8,241 nt of DNA from Desulfobacteraceae bacterium (GTDB lineage Bacteria > Desulfobacterota > Desulfobacteria > Desulfobacterales > Desulfobacteraceae): NCBI GenBank assembly GCA_023140455.1, contig JAGLLQ010000398.1:1-8241 (forward strand). Reading direction: 5' to 3'. Positions 1 to 7,302 of the stretch are shown here, piece after piece. Every line of letters begins with the position of its first letter. The first letter of the stretch is position 1. Below the pieces are notes generated by a model. It searched no databases. It saw only the letters and a list, made by a program, of their open reading frames with translations, and was not told where the DNA came from. Made by a program: the position numbers and the translations under genes.

Positions 1-599
1 AAGTCAATTGTGGCATCATCCAGATAGTTCTTATACTCGGGATGATCTTTTAAATGCTCGGCCAGAAGCTTGACATAATTTTTGGTCCGTTTGATATGAC
101 CGCCGGTTTCAGGATCACGGTATTCTGCCAGAGTTCCCAGAGTTTCAATGGTGACTTCCTGAGTCAGTTCCAGTTCTTGAGTCCGCGCTCTTACAAGTTG
201 TTCCAAGTGATCGCGGTGCAACTTTAATTCCAGTTGATTACGGACTCTGGCCTTGACCAGATGAGAGCTGAATGGTTTGGTAATATAATCTACTGCGCCA
301 AGAGCAAGCCCTTTTGCTTCATCCTGCTCCTTGGCAAGAGCAGTCAGAAAAATAATGGGAATTTCTTTGGTGGTTGTATCCTGTTTTAGTTTTCTACACA
401 CTTCATACCCGTCCATACCCGGCATCATAATATCCAACAGGATTAGAACCGGTTGATGTTCATGAATATATTCCAGAGCAGATTCACCATCCATGGCAAC
501 ACTGACATCATAATCATTGCCAAGTGCTTCTACCAGAATATCCACATTTTCTTCTGTATCATCAACAATCAATACATTGCATTGTGATAAATCAATCAT
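1..599 (-). CDS. Response regulator, REC plus HD-GYP domain (partial, 3' end beyond left edge)
   Basis: This soluble two-component output protein probably hydrolyses cyclic di-GMP. Only the first 199 residues are in the window. Residues 8-125 form a receiver with the acidic pair Asp13-Asp14, phospho-acceptor Asp56 (LILLDIMMPG), Thr86 and Lys108 (TKPF). A helical linker at about 125-148 leads into the start of an HD-GYP domain, shown by TLAEYRDPETGGHIKRT at 156-172. That motif is the family's opening signature and His168 is its first metal ligand. The HD and GYP motifs themselves lie off the left edge, so catalytic competence cannot be judged. It is the third gene of the signalling operon, 39 bases after the REC-kinase stop. 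The start at 599 is preferred because GGGGAAGG lies 4 bases upstream. An in-frame ATG at 623 would add eight residues but has a poor ribosome site. The family (RpfG type) is known for c-di-GMP phosphodiesterases; the exact role here is inferred. Confidence 0.9.
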   Translation of the reverse strand, partial: MIDLSQCNVLIVDDTEENVDILVEALGNDYDVSVAMDGESALEYIHEHQPVLILLDIMMPGMDGYEVCRKLKQDTTTKEIPIIFLTALAKEQDEAKGLALGAVDYITKPFSSHLVKARVRNQLELKLHRDHLEQLVRARTQELELTQEVTIETLGTLAEYRDPETGGHIKRTKNYVKLLAEHLKDHPEYKNYLDDATID

Positions 600-603
600 T
601 TTA

Positions 604-611
604 CCTTCCCC
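604..611 (-). promoter_or_regulatory. Ribosome binding site that decides the REC-HD-GYP start
   Basis: On the minus strand GGGGAAGG sits 4 bases before the ATG at 599. The alternative in-frame ATG at 623 is preceded only by an AT-rich stretch, so the 599 start is favoured. Confidence 0.5.
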
Positions 612-638
612 ATTTGTCTTCATAATTCTTATTTACAA

Positions 639-1745
639 TTAATCTTCACAAACCGGAAATGACAGGGTGCACATTGTCCCCATTTTTGTATCTGAACTGA
701 ACTTGATGCTTCCGTTATGGTCATCCACGATTTTTTTAACAAGGAAAAGACCCAGACCAGTGCCTTCATCTCTGGTGGAATAACATTCATTAAATATTAG
801 AGGTTTAATGTCTTCCGGAATACCAGGACCATTATCCTGTATTGAGAACATGACACTCCTATCTTCATGCCACATGCGTAAGGCTATTTTTTGTTCTTTC
901 TGAGTCTCTATTGCCTGACAGGCGTTCATAAAAAGGTTGAGGAATACTCGTTTTAATTGATAGCCTTTACATTTAACTAAAGGAAGGCTGTCTGGAATAT
1001 TACGGTCTATTTGACCTTTGAATCGTTTAGCATACATATCCAGTGGCTGTAGCAGAGGAAGTAATGATTGTGAATAGGCTTTTTCTCCAATATTTCGAAG
1101 ATAACTGGTATATCCTCTACAAATTTTACAAGCAAGGAATGCATTTTTTTCAATCAAACTAAGGTTTTTATCGATTTCTTCAAAGTCAGTCATATCAGGG
1201 AGAATAAGATATCTCAGCAATTGCGCAGGGGCAAGAATCAACGTCAAAATATTATTTATATCATGTGCCAATCCACCAGTCTCAATGCCGATATCTGCCT
1301 TGTGCTGAAGAATCTCAGCTTCATGGTTTAAAAGAGAAATGCAACTCTTAAGCTGATCATGCTGCTGTTTTAGCTTAAGATGGGTAGAAACCCGGGCCTT
1401 AACTATTGAAGGAGAGAAGGGCTTGGAAATATAATCAACAGCCCCCAGTTCAAACCCTTTTGTTTCATCTTCTTCTTCACCTTTTACAGTAACAAAAATA
1501 ACAGGAATATCCGGACCAGTTCCATTTTTTTTCAATCTTTTACATACTTCATAACCGTCCATACCAGGCATCATTATATCCAGCAAGATAAGATCCGGTG
1601 ACTCCTCTGTAAAGGTTTCCAGAGCAGATTCACCATCTATAGCAACACAGATTTCATAGTCAGTGCCTAATGTCTCAAGGAGAAGATCGATATCAGATTC
1701 TGTATCATCCACGATTAAAATTTTACTTTTTTTAAAGTTTGTCAT
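639..1745 (-). CDS. Receiver plus histidine kinase (REC-HisKA-HATPase), cytoplasmic
   Basis: This 368-residue protein has no signal peptide or membrane segment, so it should act in the cytoplasm. Residues 8-125 are a receiver with Asp13-Asp14, phospho-acceptor Asp56 (LILLDIMMPG), Thr86 and Lys108 (SKPF). A probable coiled coil at about 122-150 leads to the kinase core. The H-box is GGLAHDINNIL with His161, the N-box is FLNLFMNACQAI with Asn274, the G1 box is QDNGPGIP at 303-310, the F-box is near FNECYSTR, and the G2 box is GTGLGL at 328-333. All residues needed for autophosphorylation and phosphotransfer are present. Receiver-first kinases of this kind usually take their input through the receiver, so it may be driven by the giant kinase upstream (inference). 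Its ATG touches the stop of that gene (TAAATG), with GGAG 8 bases upstream inside the upstream reading frame, which suggests translational coupling. Its receiver closely matches that of the next gene. Function is confident; partners are inferred. Confidence 0.94.
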   Translation of the reverse strand: MTNFKKSKILIVDDTESDIDLLLETLGTDYEICVAIDGESALETFTEESPDLILLDIMMPGMDGYEVCKRLKKNGTGPDIPVIFVTVKGEEEDETKGFELGAVDYISKPFSPSIVKARVSTHLKLKQQHDQLKSCISLLNHEAEILQHKADIGIETGGLAHDINNILTLILAPAQLLRYLILPDMTDFEEIDKNLSLIEKNAFLACKICRGYTSYLRNIGEKAYSQSLLPLLQPLDMYAKRFKGQIDRNIPDSLPLVKCKGYQLKRVFLNLFMNACQAIETQKEQKIALRMWHEDRSVMFSIQDNGPGIPEDIKPLIFNECYSTRDEGTGLGLFLVKKIVDDHNGSIKFSSDTKMGTMCTLSFPVCED

Positions 1746-4700
1746 TTAAATATCTCCGGTTTCTTCAATTTTTTTTATAAGTAGAGTTAGTATTTTTTCA
1801 GCATCCTTAAAGTTATATTTGCTGATAAATTTGTTCAGTTTCTCAATTTCTCCATTGTATTGCTCAGGCCAGGTAAAATTTACAATTTTTACTGAAATCT
1901 CTTTGCTCTGCTTGGGTCTCCTCTTTTTGATAAATGGTTTTAATGATAGAAGCAGTTTAAAAAGTTCTTGACTGGAACCTTGTTTTTTATGATCCATAGC
2001 CTGTTTTTCATTTTTTTCTTTTTCTTTAACTAAAGGCTGTAATTCAGACATAATTACTAAAAGGACAGAGTTAAAATCTATCAGTAAAACCTCGATCTGT
2101 TCAGCGCTGTTTTGTCTGATAGCCTCATCCAGCTTTGCAGCAATTTCATGAAGTTTATGGGCACCTATATTTCCTGCAACTCCTTTTATTGTGTGAGTCA
2201 AAAGTTTTGCATGATCCATCTCTTTTGCAATAAGTGCTTTACGGATCTGCGTGGCCACATCCTGGTAATCCCGGTGAAATTTAAAAAGAAGCTCCTTGTA
2301 CAGTCTGATATTCCCACCAACCCTGCGAAGACCATCTTTGGTTGAAATACTTGCTATAACAGGGATAGTCACTTGTTCTTCTGGCTTGTCAAGGGATGTG
2401 GAAAGCTGTGCAATCTTGTTTGTGATTTTGCGGTCGCAGGGTTCGATCCATTTAAGCAATGTGCGGTAAAGCTCGTCTATATCTATTGGCTTGGTAATAT
2501 GATCATTCATTCCTGCTTTTATGGATTTTTCTTTGTCTCCGGCCATTGCATGGGCTGTCATGGCAACAATAGGTAATTTATCAATACTTTTCCCATTCAT
2601 TGCCCGTATCTTTTTTGTTGCTTCAAGGCCATCCATTTTCGGCATTTGAATATCCATGAGGATTAAGTCAAAATCCTCTTTGGCTGCAGCCTGGACACTT
2701 TCTATACCATTTCTGGCAAGTACAACAACAAGGCCCACTTTTTCCAATAGCTCTGATGCAACCTGTTGGTTAATTTCATTATCTTCCACCAGAAGAATTT
2801 TAGCCCCACTGATTTTTTGAGAGACTTCAATTTCAATATTATCTCTCCTGAATAGCCGATTTTTTTTAATTACTTCATGACCGAAACACTCCATTATCGT
2901 ATCAAAAAGCACAGATCTGCTCACGGGTTTTGCCAGAAATTTTTTCAAACCGATTTTTCCTGCCTGCTGCATGATTTCTTCTTTTTCATAGGCGCTTACC
3001 ATCAGTATTTGGGGGGTGAGGGGAAGGTTTGAATTTTCCTTGATTCGGCTTGAGGTTTCAATGCCGTTCATATCCGGCATTTTCCAATCAACAAGTACAA
3101 GTTTATAGGGATCACTGTCCGGTGCATTTCCCAAGACCTCAAGCGCTTCTTGACCGCTGCCCACTACAGTTGCACGACAGGAAAAAGACTCCAGATGACT
3201 TTTCAGTATAGCTCTTGCAGTTGGGCTGTCATCAATGACCAGAGCTTTTAAACCGTGGATATGTGTGGCTGGCAAAATTTTGTCAGCTTCTTTGTATTCT
3301 ACATGGCATCCAAAAACAGCTGTGAAAAAAAAAGTACTTCCAACACCAGGCTCACTCTCAACCCAGATTTTTCCATCCATCATCTCCACCAGATGTTTGC
3401 AAATTGCCAGACCCAGTCCACTTCCACCATATTTACGGGTTGTGGAGCTGTCTGCCTGGCTGAATGATTTAAAGAGCCTGCCAATCTGTTCCTTACTCAG
3501 ACCGATACCTGTATCCTGAACAGATATCTCTAGAGTTACTGTCTGATCTTCTTCAGACAAAACCCCGGCAGAAACAATAATTTCTCCGGTATCTGTAAAT
3601 TTTATGGCATTGTTTACAAGATTAATCAGTATCTGGCGCAATCTTAAAGGATCTCCGATCAAGCGGTTTGGTACATTGTGAGAAATTTTAAAATGGGTTT
3701 CCAACCCCTTTTCTTCTGCCTTGAAACTGGTAACATTGGCAAGGGTGTTAAGAACATCATCAAAGAAAAACACAGTATGTTCCATATCAAGCCTGCCCGC
3801 TTCTATTTTTGAAAAGTCAAGGATATCATTGATTACTCCCAAAAGAGCATGGGCTGACGAGTTTGTTTTTTCAATGTAATCATATTGCTTGGCTGTCAAT
3901 TCAGTTTGCAAAGCAAGCTGACTCATGCCAATAATGGCATTCATGGGAGTACGAATTTCATGACTCATGCTGGCAAGAAACTGGCTTTTAGCCTGGGTTG
4001 CAGCTTCAGCTTTTTCTTCAGCCTTTTGTCGCTTGATCACCTCTTTTGTAAGGCGCCGATTCCAGTAGCCAAGGATCATGACACCAAACATTATTGGAAT
4101 TAGTATCTTCCACAGCAGAGAATAATCAAAGCCTTTTTCATAACGCACACTGATCCACTGATTATAAATAGCATTATGTTCAGCAGCAGTTATGGCATCT
4201 AAGGCCTTGTTTAAAATAGTGGTGAAAACTGGCCAATCCTTGCGCACTCCCATACTTTGTTCATAGCGATAGGGTGTCTCTCCAGAAATCTTAATCTGTG
4301 AATACCCGAGTTGACCAATGTAATAACCGGTTACAAGAGTATTACCGATAAATGCATGAATTTCTGATTTTGACAGTTTTTCAAGTCCTTCAGCTGTACC
4401 CTGAACTCGAACTTGTTTGATCAGGGGATGATTTGCAGTTAGTAACTCCTGGATTGCATAACCTTTGCATACGCCAACTTTGTAACCATTTAGTTCTTCA
4501 ATGTTGCCGATGTAAGGTACTTCTGGTCCAGTAAAGATAGCGATGGGAAAACTATTGTATGTATCGGTGAAGTTGATGAATTCTTTTCGTTCCGGAGTGC
4601 GTTGCAGGGAAGTGAACAGATCCAATTCACCCTTTTTAAAGGAGGCCATTGATTCTTGCCATGAGAGTTCTTTAGCAATCTCAAACTTTATTTTTAGTAT

Positions 4701-7151
4701 TTCTTCCAGCTTGATGATATAGTCGGATGAAATCCCCTGAAACAGCCCTTCTTTATCTATAAACTCCAAGGGTGCCCAGTTGCGATCAATGCCAGTGCGG
4801 ATGACCGGATGTTCCCTAAGCCATTGACGCTCAAAAGCAGTCAAAGCTATTGTGGGTGTCTTTTTTATAAAAGTTAATCCCCACTTTGTATAAATATTTT
4901 CCATATCCACAGGAGTAACAGCGTTTTGTGCTTTTTTTAAAATAGAATACAGTATGGGCGAGTCTTTGTGTGTCATGACATGCAGATCCATTACCTTGAA
5001 CTTGGCCATGTCAATATCGTGGAGTATTTTAACATTACCCATAAAATGCTTTTTGATCAGGTATTCAGTAACTGCCAGATTGTCTATATAAGCATCTGCC
5101 TTGCCCTTGGAGACAGCGTTCAAAGCATCCAGCGGATCTTTGGCCATGAAAAACCGAATTTCAGGATAATTTTTTTTTATAATTTTGTGGGTTGCCCAGT
5201 CTTTGATAATAGCAACTACTCTGCCGTTCAGATCTTTTAATTTTAGTGTTGTAATATCAGTATCCTTGACGACCATGACATTGCTTAGCCGGATATGGGG
5301 AGGAAGATAGTTGGAAAAAATTTTTCGTTCATCTGTCATCATGCATGGATGCACAATATCAATCTCTTTGTGTTTGAATTTTTCCAGGAGTTCAGACCAT
5401 GGCCCTTGAACAAATTGCAGATTGGCGCCTATCTTCCGGGATAAAAGTTTGAGATAATCAATGGATATCCCTTTGGATTCTTTATTGTCAACAAAGTCTA
5501 TAGGAGGCCAGTCCAGCTCACTGGAAACTTTTAATATTGGGTGGGCTTTCAGCCATAATTTTTCTTCTGGTGTTAGATTGATAAAAGAGGCCTCAGGCCG
5601 CTTTTTCTCTGGTGTTACCCACTGGTTGATAATGGCTCTTTTCTCTTTTTGGGAGATATTATCAAGCGCCTTTTGCAGAATATCTCTGAGAATCGGCATA
5701 TCCTTACGTGTGCCAATAGAAAGGATAGACCCGGGTTTTTTTAGCCTGCCATGTGTTCGCAGGTTGGTTATCACTTCCTTTTCGATCAGATAGAGCGCAA
5801 CGCTTCGGTTGCCAGCATAAGCATCAGCCTCTCCCCGGGATACAGCTCCGAGGGCGTGGGCAGTGTCACGATACTTCCTGATATTGACAAAGGGATAGTT
5901 TTGCTTGAAATATTTTACATTGCCAAAACCTTTTTCAAGGGCAAGGGCCTTTCCGTTGAGATCTTCCTCGTTGTGCAGAAAGGGAGTCTCTTTGCGTGCA
6001 ACAATAACATGAGGTACTTCCATATATGGACGGGTAAAGTTGAAGTGAATCTCCCTGTCCTTTTTGGGAGTGATATCCATGATGGCATCCAGCTGTTTTT
6101 CCTTGACATCATCATATATCTTTTTCCAGGGACCTGGCACGATTTTCAATGTCCCGTCAAGGCGTCGGTTGAGAGCCTCAATATAGTCAGAACCAATTCC
6201 ACCTGGAATACCATTACTATCAATAAAATTAAATGGGGGCCAGGCATCCATGGTGCCTATGCGAATTTTCTTATGCTCTGCCAGCCATATTCTTTCTTCC
6301 ATATTTAATTGCATTGTTGATTGGCTTATGGAGTCATCATATAGGTACCATCTGTGTTTCAGGGTAGCATACTCATCTGCACTGACCATATCCATTCCCT
6401 TTTGAAGTATGGAAACAAGTTCAGACCAGTCATTTCGCACACCAATTCTCCACTTTGACTTGTTCAGCAGCTCAACTTTGCTGGTAAAGGAGAGAACAAC
6501 ATTATTAATGAAATTTGAGGCGATCACATAGTTGCCCACAGCCAAGCTGTCGAGCATTGCATCTGCCTGATTTGTAGATACTGCTGTAATACTTTTCAAG
6601 GTGGACTGGGTGAGCAGTAATTTAATATCAGGGCGATATTCTTTCAGATAGCGATGTGTATAGAAGTCTTTAATCACAGCCACTCTTTTACCAGTCAGGT
6701 CGTCTATACTCTTGAGATGCCGATCTTCTATGCGGGTGAATACTGCTGCAGGGGTGCTGGCATAGTGTCTGGTGAACAATAGTTTTTCTGCACGCTGCTT
6801 GTTCCAAACAATATTGAGCATCAGATCCAATTCTTTATCATAAGATTTTTGTAGTAAGTCGCTCCAGTTACCAGAGATAAATTCTAATTGTATACCGATC
6901 TTCTCAGCAATCAGCTTGATGTAATCTATTGAAAAACCGCTTGGCACTCCATTTCCAACAAAATTGATTGGCGGCCAGTTAAGCTCGCTTGAGACCCTGA
7001 TCACTGGATGTCGCTTTATCCAGGTTTGTTCCTCCATAGTCAGTACTGCCCGATCTGATTTTTTGGTGGTAGCATCATGGGAATCGACGGCCCAGGCTTG
7101 CTGAAAATTTAGCGAAAATAGTAGAAGAAAGTACAGAAACAGTTGTTTCAT
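1746..7151 (-). CDS. Giant hybrid histidine kinase with four periplasmic SBP_bac_3 sensor domains
   Basis: This is a BvgS/EvgS-like membrane sensor kinase of 1801 residues; BvgS and EvgS have about 1200 residues and only two flytrap domains. A signal peptide at 1-21 ends in AWA. Four SBP_bac_3 domains follow at about 37-272, 282-515, 526-760 and 770-1002, each opening with an LT.EE..WL..HP-like helix and a W.P motif. One membrane helix at 1011-1030 is followed by a short charged helical linker and no PAS domain. The kinase core has H-box HEIRTP (His1064), N-box with Asn1181, DTGIG at 1213-1217 and GSGLGL at 1243-1248. Receiver 1 (about 1300-1425) has Asp1355 and Lys1408; receiver 2 (about 1450-1570) has Asp1500 and Lys1554. 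The Hpt domain (about 1603-1700) has His1653 in HTIKG. A roughly 90-residue basic, helical tail is unassigned. All phosphorelay residues are intact. The ligand is unknown; the fold commonly binds amino acids or other small solutes. AAGGAG at 7156-7161 precedes the ATG by 4 bases. Confidence 0.96.
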   Translation of the reverse strand: MKQLFLYFLLLFSLNFQQAWAVDSHDATTKKSDRAVLTMEEQTWIKRHPVIRVSSELNWPPINFVGNGVPSGFSIDYIKLIAEKIGIQLEFISGNWSDLLQKSYDKELDLMLNIVWNKQRAEKLLFTRHYASTPAAVFTRIEDRHLKSIDDLTGKRVAVIKDFYTHRYLKEYRPDIKLLLTQSTLKSITAVSTNQADAMLDSLAVGNYVIASNFINNVVLSFTSKVELLNKSKWRIGVRNDWSELVSILQKGMDMVSADEYATLKHRWYLYDDSISQSTMQLNMEERIWLAEHKKIRIGTMDAWPPFNFIDSNGIPGGIGSDYIEALNRRLDGTLKIVPGPWKKIYDDVKEKQLDAIMDITPKKDREIHFNFTRPYMEVPHVIVARKETPFLHNEEDLNGKALALEKGFGNVKYFKQNYPFVNIRKYRDTAHALGAVSRGEADAYAGNRSVALYLIEKEVITNLRTHGRLKKPGSILSIGTRKDMPILRDILQKALDNISQKEKRAIINQWVTPEKKRPEASFINLTPEEKLWLKAHPILKVSSELDWPPIDFVDNKESKGISIDYLKLLSRKIGANLQFVQGPWSELLEKFKHKEIDIVHPCMMTDERKIFSNYLPPHIRLSNVMVVKDTDITTLKLKDLNGRVVAIIKDWATHKIIKKNYPEIRFFMAKDPLDALNAVSKGKADAYIDNLAVTEYLIKKHFMGNVKILHDIDMAKFKVMDLHVMTHKDSPILYSILKKAQNAVTPVDMENIYTKWGLTFIKKTPTIALTAFERQWLREHPVIRTGIDRNWAPLEFIDKEGLFQGISSDYIIKLEEILKIKFEIAKELSWQESMASFKKGELDLFTSLQRTPERKEFINFTDTYNSFPIAIFTGPEVPYIGNIEELNGYKVGVCKGYAIQELLTANHPLIKQVRVQGTAEGLEKLSKSEIHAFIGNTLVTGYYIGQLGYSQIKISGETPYRYEQSMGVRKDWPVFTTILNKALDAITAAEHNAIYNQWISVRYEKGFDYSLLWKILIPIMFGVMILGYWNRRLTKEVIKRQKAEEKAEAATQAKSQFLASMSHEIRTPMNAIIGMSQLALQTELTAKQYDYIEKTNSSAHALLGVINDILDFSKIEAGRLDMEHTVFFFDDVLNTLANVTSFKAEEKGLETHFKISHNVPNRLIGDPLRLRQILINLVNNAIKFTDTGEIIVSAGVLSEEDQTVTLEISVQDTGIGLSKEQIGRLFKSFSQADSSTTRKYGGSGLGLAICKHLVEMMDGKIWVESEPGVGSTFFFTAVFGCHVEYKEADKILPATHIHGLKALVIDDSPTARAILKSHLESFSCRATVVGSGQEALEVLGNAPDSDPYKLVLVDWKMPDMNGIETSSRIKENSNLPLTPQILMVSAYEKEEIMQQAGKIGLKKFLAKPVSRSVLFDTIMECFGHEVIKKNRLFRRDNIEIEVSQKISGAKILLVEDNEINQQVASELLEKVGLVVVLARNGIESVQAAAKEDFDLILMDIQMPKMDGLEATKKIRAMNGKSIDKLPIVAMTAHAMAGDKEKSIKAGMNDHITKPIDIDELYRTLLKWIEPCDRKITNKIAQLSTSLDKPEEQVTIPVIASISTKDGLRRVGGNIRLYKELLFKFHRDYQDVATQIRKALIAKEMDHAKLLTHTIKGVAGNIGAHKLHEIAAKLDEAIRQNSAEQIEVLLIDFNSVLLVIMSELQPLVKEKEKNEKQAMDHKKQGSSQELFKLLLSLKPFIKKRRPKQSKEISVKIVNFTWPEQYNGEIEKLNKFISKYNFKDAEKILTLLIKKIEETGDI
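1754..1757 (-). promoter_or_regulatory. Ribosome binding site for the REC-kinase, inside the upstream gene
   Basis: GGAG lies 8 bases before the ATG at 1745 and within the last codons of the giant kinase, whose TAA directly abuts that ATG. Ribosomes ending the upstream gene would be placed to start the next one. Confidence 0.6.
4146..7043 (-). repeat. Coding tandem repeat: four SBP_bac_3 sensor units
   Basis: Within the giant kinase the leading helix recurs at residues 37, 282, 526 and 770, a period of 245, 244 and 244 residues. Each unit is a complete two-lobe flytrap domain. Units 1 and 3 share VSSEL.WPPI and a KD..TH segment in the second lobe; their first 75 residues are about 55% identical by hand count, against roughly a third for units 1 and 2. 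Units 2 and 4 share a GN pair (447-448, 936-937) and a NQW ending. The copies are diverged at DNA level, so this is an old protein-level duplication and recombination between copies looks unlikely. Confidence 0.85.
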
Positions 7152-7185
7152 AATACTCCTTAACCTTTATTGGCAAGGCGATAAA

Positions 7186-7200
7186 AATTTAATATAAATT
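7186..7200. repeat. 15-bp AT palindrome in the operon leader
   Basis: AATTTAATATAAATT is a palindrome apart from its centre base and lies in the predicted untranslated leader. It carries another copy of TTAATATA (7189-7196), the sequence that begins each arm of the promoter dyad. It is pure A/T, so chance is a real possibility. Confidence 0.2.
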
Positions 7201-7212
7201 CGTCAGTCTAAG

Positions 7213-7238
7213 TTAATATATGATACCTGATATATTAA
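7213..7238. promoter_or_regulatory. 26-bp dyad over the -10 element, candidate operator
   Basis: TTAATATAT (7213-7221) and ATATATTAA (7230-7238) are perfect 9-base inverted arms around an 8-base centre, with 20 of 26 positions symmetric in all. The dyad covers the whole -10 hexamer and much of the spacer, where a bound dimer would block RNA polymerase. AT-rich DNA produces such symmetry by chance more often than mixed DNA, so operator function is inferred. Confidence 0.4.
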
Positions 7239-7249
7239 TAGAATGTCAA
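7220..7249 (-). promoter_or_regulatory. Sigma-70 type promoter of the signalling operon
   Basis: On the minus strand a perfect -35 hexamer TTGACA (7249-7244) is followed, after 18 bases, by TATCAT (7225-7220), five of six matches to the -10 consensus. Transcription would start near 7213, leaving a leader of about 60 bases before the ATG at 7151. It is the best promoter match I found in the 151-bp gap between the yyaL-like gene and the giant kinase. The start site is predicted only. Confidence 0.65.
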
Positions 7250-7258
7250 TGATTTACA
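7244..7258. promoter_or_regulatory. 15-bp dyad over the -35 element, candidate regulator site
   Basis: TGTCAATGATTTACA has six of seven symmetric base pairs around a central base (TGT...ACA ends) and contains the whole -35 hexamer. It matches neither the FNR nor the CRP consensus well. It could be a second regulator site or chance symmetry. Confidence 0.2.
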
Positions 7259-7302
7259 AAACTTATGTGCTCAAAAATATTTCAAACAAGATTATATTAT
7301 TG

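Noticed and set aside
600..623. Upstream in-frame ATG at 623 as the REC-HD-GYP start
   Set aside because: It lacks a good ribosome site, while the ATG at 599 has GGGGAAGG close upstream and gives the usual short lead into the receiver.
4490..4684. Short minus-strand open frames inside the giant kinase (also 5915-6115)
   Set aside because: They are alternative frames of a clearly coding region, with no ribosome site or domain to support them.
5751..6308. 185-codon open frame on the plus strand
   Set aside because: It lies wholly antisense to the second flytrap unit of the giant kinase, shows no recognisable domain, and the opposite frame is clearly coding. The other plus-strand open frames (for example 5461-5793, 3235-3519 and 7508-7708) are shadows for the same reason.
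7152..7180. Possible leader hairpin sequestering the ribosome site (CCTT pairing with AAGG)
   Set aside because: The pairing is only four bases long and two alternative partners exist, so it is too weak to call a riboswitch or attenuator.
7261..7302. Possible terminator after the yyaL-like gene
   Set aside because: The stretch is AT-rich with only weak, imperfect pairing (around AAATATTT) and no GC-rich stem followed by a T run. I cannot support an intrinsic terminator.
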